NCBI GenBank assembly: GCA_035544515.1
Contig: DATKEG010000131.1
Coordinates: forward strand, 1 to 28,898
DNA from: DATKEG01 sp035544515
GTDB taxonomy: Bacteria > Acidobacteriota > Vicinamibacteria > Fen-336
Length of the DNA: 28,898 bases
Direction of reading: 5' to 3'
Notes under the pieces: model-generated
What the model was told of the DNA's origin: nothing
Database searches by the model: none
The model's input: the letters and a program-made list of their open reading frames with translations, nothing else
Translations under genes and position numbers: made by a program
Shown here: in pieces, positions 25,409 through 28,898 of the stretch
Layout: each line of letters opens with the position of its first letter
Numbering within the stretch: position 1 is the stretch's first letter

Positions 25409-26404
25409 ATGACGAAGAGGTGGATCCGGCGGTCCGGCGTGGCCGTCACCCTGGCCCTCCCGGCGCTGCTGGCCCAGGCCCAGTCTCCCGAGCCGCCCCG
25501 CGACGTCCCCACGTTCGGTGTCTCCACCGAGCTCGTATACGTCCGCTTCCACGTGGAGAAGAAGGGCCGCTACCTCGACGGTCTGCGTCCGGACCAGGTC
25601 CGTGTCTTCGAGGACGGCCGGCCGCAACGGATCGCCCTGTTGGAGACGCCCTCGACGCGCGAGCGGACGATCCCGCCGCAGGTCACGCTCGCGCTCGACG
25701 TCAGCAGCAGCGTGATGGACGCCGGGCTGCTCGACGAGGCGCTCCTGAAGGAGGCCTTCTTTGCCGGCCTGAGCGAGCAGACGAGCGTCGGCCTTTGCGC
25801 CTTCGGCGGCCAGCTGCGGTGCCTGACCCCCCCGACACGGAGCGTAGAGGAGCTGATGGACGGCTTCCAGCGGGCGGTAGCCTTCAGCCATGAGATGCGC
25901 CGCGAGGGCACGCGCCTGTACGCTTCGGCGGCCGAGATCTTCGGGATGAAGCCCGAAGGCGAAAGAGCGCAGCGCGCGGTGGTGATCTTCTCGGACGGCC
26001 TCGACAACCGCGGCGGCAAGGTGACGGAGGCCATCCAGGCCGCGGCCGAGGCCGACGTCGCCGTCTATGCCGTCAAGCTGAGCCAGGCCTTCCAGGACAC
26101 CGCGCCGGCCCGCGCCCGCGGCGGCTTCGGGGGTTCTCCGAACCGCGCGATCTACGACTACAAGAAGTTCGACCTCGACCGCCTGGCCGAGGAGACGGGC
26201 GGCCGCGCCTACGAGCCGGGAACCCTCGACCGCAACGCCCTCGGCGAGATCCTCCGCAGCATCGCCACCGAGGTCACGATGGAGAACGTGCTGGGTTACG
26301 AGCCGGAGGGCCCGGCCACCGGCCGCAAGCGGAAGATCAAGGTCGAGCTGGTGGACAAGACGATGGGGAAGATCAGGGACGGCGAGCGCACGCTCGTGCG
26401 CTGA
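25409..26404 (+). CDS. secreted VWA protein, acidobacterial VWFA-related type
   Basis: A 331-residue protein. I start at the ATG at 25409 because a GGGAGGA ribosome site lies nine bases upstream and the product then begins with a proper signal peptide (MTKRWIRRSGVAVTLALPALLAQAQ). An in-frame ATG 102 bases upstream would bury that signal behind 34 unlikely residues. The head of the mature protein (VYVRFHVEKKGRYLDGL, VRVFEDGRPQRIALLE) and the VWA domain with metal-site DVSSS (D97, S99, S101) fit the VWFA-related family characteristic of Acidobacteriota. Further features are FSDGLDN (D196) and a C-terminal tail that in this family reads like a predicted Y-E-P-E strand (VLGYEPEG). Function is unknown; such domains mediate metal-dependent protein contacts. 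The 126-base stretch before it holds no recognisable gene. Confidence 0.88.
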   Translation: MTKRWIRRSGVAVTLALPALLAQAQSPEPPRDVPTFGVSTELVYVRFHVEKKGRYLDGLRPDQVRVFEDGRPQRIALLETPSTRERTIPPQVTLALDVSSSVMDAGLLDEALLKEAFFAGLSEQTSVGLCAFGGQLRCLTPPTRSVEELMDGFQRAVAFSHEMRREGTRLYASAAEIFGMKPEGERAQRAVVIFSDGLDNRGGKVTEAIQAAAEADVAVYAVKLSQAFQDTAPARARGGFGGSPNRAIYDYKKFDLDRLAEETGGRAYEPGTLDRNALGEILRSIATEVTMENVLGYEPEGPATGRKRKIKVELVDKTMGKIRDGERTLVR

Positions 26405-26460
26405 GCGCGGACAGACGCCCTGACCAGCGCCCCGGCGCCACCTGGGCCAGAATGGGCCTC

Positions 26461-27486
26461 GTGAGAGCGCTGGTGAAGAGCCGCGGCGAGCCCGGCCTCT
26501 GGCTGGAGGACGTGCCCGAGCCGGAGGTCGGCATCAACGACGTCAAGGTCCGCATCCACCGCACGGGCATCTGCGGCACCGACCTGCACATCTACAAGTG
26601 GAACGCCTGGGCCGAGAAGACGATCCCGGTCCCCATGGTCGTGGGCCACGAGTTCGTGGGCGAGATCGTGGAGACGGGCGCCAACGTGGTGGACTTCCAC
26701 CGAGGACAGGTCGTCAGCGGCGAGGGGCACGTGGTCTGCGGCCGCTGCCGCAACTGCCTGGCCGGACGGCGGCACCTCTGCGCCGACACCAGGGGCGTGG
26801 GCGTCAGCCGGCCGGGGGCGTTCGCCGAGTACCTCGTCCTGCCCATGACCAACGTGTGGGTGCACGCGCCCGGCATCGATGAGGACGTGGGCGCGATCTT
26901 CGACCCCTTCGGCAACGCCGTCCACACCGCGCTGTCCTTCCCGGTGCTGGGCGAGGACGTGCTGGTCACCGGGGCGGGACCGATCGGGATCATGGCCGCC
27001 GCCGTGGCGCGCCACGCCGCGGCGCGCTACGTGGTGATCACGGACCTGAACCCGTACCGGCTCGAGCTGGCGCGCAGGCTGGGCGTGACGCGGGCGGTCG
27101 ATCCGCGGGAGAAGACGCTGCCGGACCTGCAGAACGACCTGGGCATGACGGAGGGCTTCGACGTCGGGATGGAGATGTCCGGCAACGAGCACGCCTTCCG
27201 CGACATGCTCGCGAACATGGCCCACGGCGCCAAGGTGGCGCTGCTCGGCCTGCCCGACCGGGACATCGCCATCGATTGGAACACCGTCATCTTCAAGATG
27301 CTCACGATCAAGGGCATCTACGGCCGCGAGATGTACGAGACCTGGTACAAAATGACGGTCATGCTGCAGAGCGGGCTCGACATCAGGCCCGTGATCACGC
27401 ACCGCTTCCCCTGCACCGAATACGAGCGCGGCTTCGAGGTCATGAAGACCGGCGACTGCGGGCGCGTGCTGCTGAACTGGTCCTGA
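26461..27486 (+). CDS. tdh: L-threonine 3-dehydrogenase
   Basis: A 341-residue medium-chain dehydrogenase that oxidises L-threonine to 2-amino-3-ketobutyrate with NAD+, the first step to glycine and acetyl-CoA. It resembles E. coli Tdh throughout: ICGTDLHIYKWNAW, TIPVPMVVGHEFVGE, VSGEGHVVCGRCRNC, GVGVSRPGAFAEYL, IFDPFGNAVHTALSF, GAGPIGIMAAAVARH, TEGFDVGMEMSGN, and IKGIYGREMYETWYKM. Both zinc sites are complete. I prefer the GTG at 26461: the product then begins MRALVKS like E. coli MKALSK, and the zinc cysteine falls at residue 38, its E. coli position. An ATG nine bases upstream (26452) is the alternative; neither has a clear ribosome site. It stands alone, 56 bases after the VWA gene, and has no visible link to the carbohydrate locus. 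Confidence 0.95.
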   Translation: MRALVKSRGEPGLWLEDVPEPEVGINDVKVRIHRTGICGTDLHIYKWNAWAEKTIPVPMVVGHEFVGEIVETGANVVDFHRGQVVSGEGHVVCGRCRNCLAGRRHLCADTRGVGVSRPGAFAEYLVLPMTNVWVHAPGIDEDVGAIFDPFGNAVHTALSFPVLGEDVLVTGAGPIGIMAAAVARHAAARYVVITDLNPYRLELARRLGVTRAVDPREKTLPDLQNDLGMTEGFDVGMEMSGNEHAFRDMLANMAHGAKVALLGLPDRDIAIDWNTVIFKMLTIKGIYGREMYETWYKMTVMLQSGLDIRPVITHRFPCTEYERGFEVMKTGDCGRVLLNWS

Positions 27487-27558
27487 GCGGCGGCGCGGCT
27501 CTCCCCCAAGACGTTCTAGCCGTCGCTGGCCCGCCTACGGCACCGCTCAACTGTACAA

Positions 27559-27571
27559 GCCGTTGAACGGC
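27559..27571. promoter_or_regulatory. palindrome upstream of padR, possible operator
   Basis: GCCGTTGAACGGC is a perfect 13-base inverted repeat, 55 bases before the PadR start. An overlapping looser repeat, TCAAC (27547-27551) and GTTGA (27562-27566), encloses TGTACA. The direct repeat GTTCTAGC occurs at 27513-27520 and 27574-27581. PadR proteins usually repress their own operon, so this is a candidate binding site, without direct support. Confidence 0.35.
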
Positions 27572-27590
27572 CGGTTCTAGCGATTTCGTC

Positions 27591-27619
27591 TTCCCATAGA
27601 CAATCGACCGGAGTATGCT
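27591..27619 (+). promoter_or_regulatory. possible promoter giving a near-leaderless padR transcript
   Basis: TTCCCA (27591-27596, four of six) and TATGCT (27614-27619, four of six) are separated by 17 bases. A start about seven bases beyond would fall on the ATG at 27627. A GGAG at 27610-27613 is 13 bases from that ATG and one base from the earlier ATG at 27615, poorly placed for either. Confidence 0.3.
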
Positions 27620-27626
27620 CCCCGCC

Positions 27627-27977
27627 ATGGTGAGACGCGGCGCGCCGCTCGAGGGTGAGCTGCTCCAGGGCACGCTGGACCTGCTCATTCTGCGCACGCT
27701 GGTGACGGGACCCGCGCACGGCCATACCATCGCGCACGCCATCGAACGCCGCTCGGACGAGGTGCTGCAGGTGGAGCACGGCTCGCTGTACCCCGCGCTA
27801 CACCGGCTGGAAGACCGCGGTTGGGTGTCGTCGTTCTGGGGCACGTCCGAGAACAACCGCAAGGCGCGCTACTACCGCCTGACGCCGCCCGGCCGCAAGC
27901 AGCTCGCGGCACAGGCCAGCCGCTGGGACGAGATCGTGCGCGCCATCGAGCGCGTGCTGCGGCCGGCCACGGAGTAG
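27627..27977 (+). CDS. PadR-family transcriptional regulator
   Basis: A 116-residue winged-helix regulator. The PadR signature is clear: LLQGTLDLLILRTLVTGPAHGHTIAHAI at about 12-39, then the recognition and wing region LQVEHGSLYPALHRLEDRGWVSS, with ARYYRLTPPGRKQL and a dimerising C-terminal helix. In Acidobacteriota, genes of this type regularly precede a duplicated orphan permease, as here: the permease starts two bases after this stop. It probably represses that pair and responds to a toxic or envelope-active compound (inference from the family). I chose the ATG at 27627, which places the usual short charged leader before the LLQGTLDLL motif; the ATG at 27615 would add four residues. Confidence 0.9.
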   Translation: MVRRGAPLEGELLQGTLDLLILRTLVTGPAHGHTIAHAIERRSDEVLQVEHGSLYPALHRLEDRGWVSSFWGTSENNRKARYYRLTPPGRKQLAAQASRWDEIVRAIERVLRPATE

Positions 27978-27979
27978 GC

Positions 27980-28898
27980 ATGGGCTGGTCGCGCTTCTTC
28001 CGGCGCGCGTATTGGGACGCGGAGCGGGCCCGCGAGATCGAAGCCCACCTGCAGATGGAGACGGACGAGAACGTGGCGCGCGGCATGACGCCGGAGGACG
28101 CGCGCCACGCCGCGCAGCGCAAGCTCGGCAACGTGACGCTCGTGCGCGAGGAGATCTACCGCATGAACACCGCGCCGCTCTTGGACACGCTCTGGCAGGA
28201 CGCGCGGTACGCGCTGCGCCAGTGGCGGCACAACGCGGCTTTCACCGCGCTCGCCGTCTTCACGCTGGCGGTTGGAATCGGTTCCGTGGCCGTGATGTAC
28301 AGCGTGCTGCACAACATCGTCCTGGAGCCGTTCCCCTACGCCGACCAGCAGCGCATGGTGGACGTGGTGGTCCGCGACCAGGAGCGCCCGGAGGGCCTCT
28401 TCCGCGGACCGCTGCCCGCCGACGAGTTCCTCGACTTCCAGGAGCAGAGCCGCTCGTTCGAGACCGTCATCGGCGCGGAGCAGGCGGCCATGATCTACAG
28501 CACCGGCGACGCCGCCCAGCGCGTCTCCGTCACGCGCGTGACGCCGAACACGTTCCACGCGCTCGGCGTGGACGCCGCGCTCGGGCGCGTCATCGTCCCG
28601 GACGACGGCCGAGTGGGCGCCGCTCCGGTCGCCGTCCTGAGCCACGCGGCGTGGACCCGGCACTTCGGTGCCGACCCGGCCGTAGTCGGCCGGACCGTCG
28701 TGCTCGACGGCCAGCCGTTCGCGGTGGTGGGCGTGAGGCCTCCCCGCTTCACCTGGCACGTCGCCGACGTGTGGATCGCGTCCCCGATCGACCGCGCCGC
28801 GCCGGACGCGCGTACCGGCCGCTGGTTCCAGGCCTGGCTGAAGCCGGGGGTGACGACCACGGAGGCGGAGGCGGAGCTGGCGGTCATCGCCGCGCGGC
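27980..28898 (+). CDS. ADOP-type MacB-like permease, 5' part only (cut by window end)
   Basis: An open frame of 306 codons running off the window with no stop. It begins MGWSRFFRRAYWDAERARE after a GGAG ribosome site, two bases from the PadR stop. Residues about 13-65 form the charged helical prefix domain of acidobacterial duplicated orphan permeases (EIEAHLQMETDENVARGMTPEDARHAAQRKLG). A segment containing DARYALRQWRHNAAFTAL follows, then the first membrane helix (about 87-110). The start of the MacB-like periplasmic domain comes next (ADEFLDFQEQSRSFE, VTPNTFHALGVDAALGR, VAVLSHAAWTRHFG, VVLDGQPFAVVGV). Complete family members are about 800-880 residues with two FtsX-like units and usually no ATPase next door. 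Export of antimicrobial or envelope compounds is inferred from MacB. Confidence 0.88.
   Translation, partial: MGWSRFFRRAYWDAERAREIEAHLQMETDENVARGMTPEDARHAAQRKLGNVTLVREEIYRMNTAPLLDTLWQDARYALRQWRHNAAFTALAVFTLAVGIGSVAVMYSVLHNIVLEPFPYADQQRMVDVVVRDQERPEGLFRGPLPADEFLDFQEQSRSFETVIGAEQAAMIYSTGDAAQRVSVTRVTPNTFHALGVDAALGRVIVPDDGRVGAAPVAVLSHAAWTRHFGADPAVVGRTVVLDGQPFAVVGVRPPRFTWHVADVWIASPIDRAAPDARTGRWFQAWLKPGVTTTEAEAELAVIAAR

Overview
The window is very G+C-rich and densely coded on both strands. Four lineage-typical genes point to an Acidobacteriota bacterium, perhaps Vicinamibacteria or a relative: a secreted VWA protein of the acidobacterial VWFA-related type, a PadR regulator directly upstream of an ADOP-type MacB-like permease, and a very large TonB-dependent receptor with an N-terminal carboxypeptidase-regulatory-like domain and no SusD partner. 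The taxonomic placement is inference from gene content. I found no rRNA, tRNA, CRISPR array, insertion sequence or phage gene.

Layout. (1) 31-5635, plus strand: three translationally coupled genes for a SAM methyltransferase with a helical N-terminus, a GT4-like glycosyltransferase, and a membrane M48 metallopeptidase with a long C-terminal extension; this is probably a surface-glycan or envelope cluster. (2) 5661-7732: a divergent pair of a SUMF1/FGE-fold protein (minus) and a secreted TPR protein (plus). (3) 7824-19499: the core of the window, a carbohydrate-utilisation locus. The TonB receptor (minus) diverges from a LacI regulator and three secreted carbohydrate-active enzymes (plus): a one-piece fusion of a GH36-like alpha-galactosidase with a PL38/alginate-lyase-like domain, a DUF5696-like TIM-barrel protein and a GH97 enzyme with the retaining-type catalytic pair. 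The 370-bp divergent control region carries two LacI-type palindromes and two TGGTATNACCA sites of a second, GntR/FadR-like type.

(4) 19501-20727, minus strand: a MatC-like organic-acid permease that ends one base from the GH97 stop. (5) 20852-25282, plus strand: secreted M28 peptidase, secreted GH9 enzyme and a zinc-dependent medium-chain dehydrogenase. (6) 25409-27486: secreted VWA protein and L-threonine 3-dehydrogenase. (7) 27627 to the window end: PadR regulator and the 5' part of an ADOP permease.

How it fits together (inference): the receptor imports oligosaccharides released outside or in the periplasm. The lyase domain would cut uronic-acid linkages while the GH36, GH97 and possibly DUF5696 modules remove alpha-linked galactose or related sugars. 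The LacI protein would sense a product and release both divergent units. The GH9 enzyme, organic-acid permease and dehydrogenase nearby could extend the pathway, but are not shown to be co-regulated. The implied substrate is an acidic polysaccharide with alpha-galactosyl-type side groups; its identity cannot be read from the sequence.
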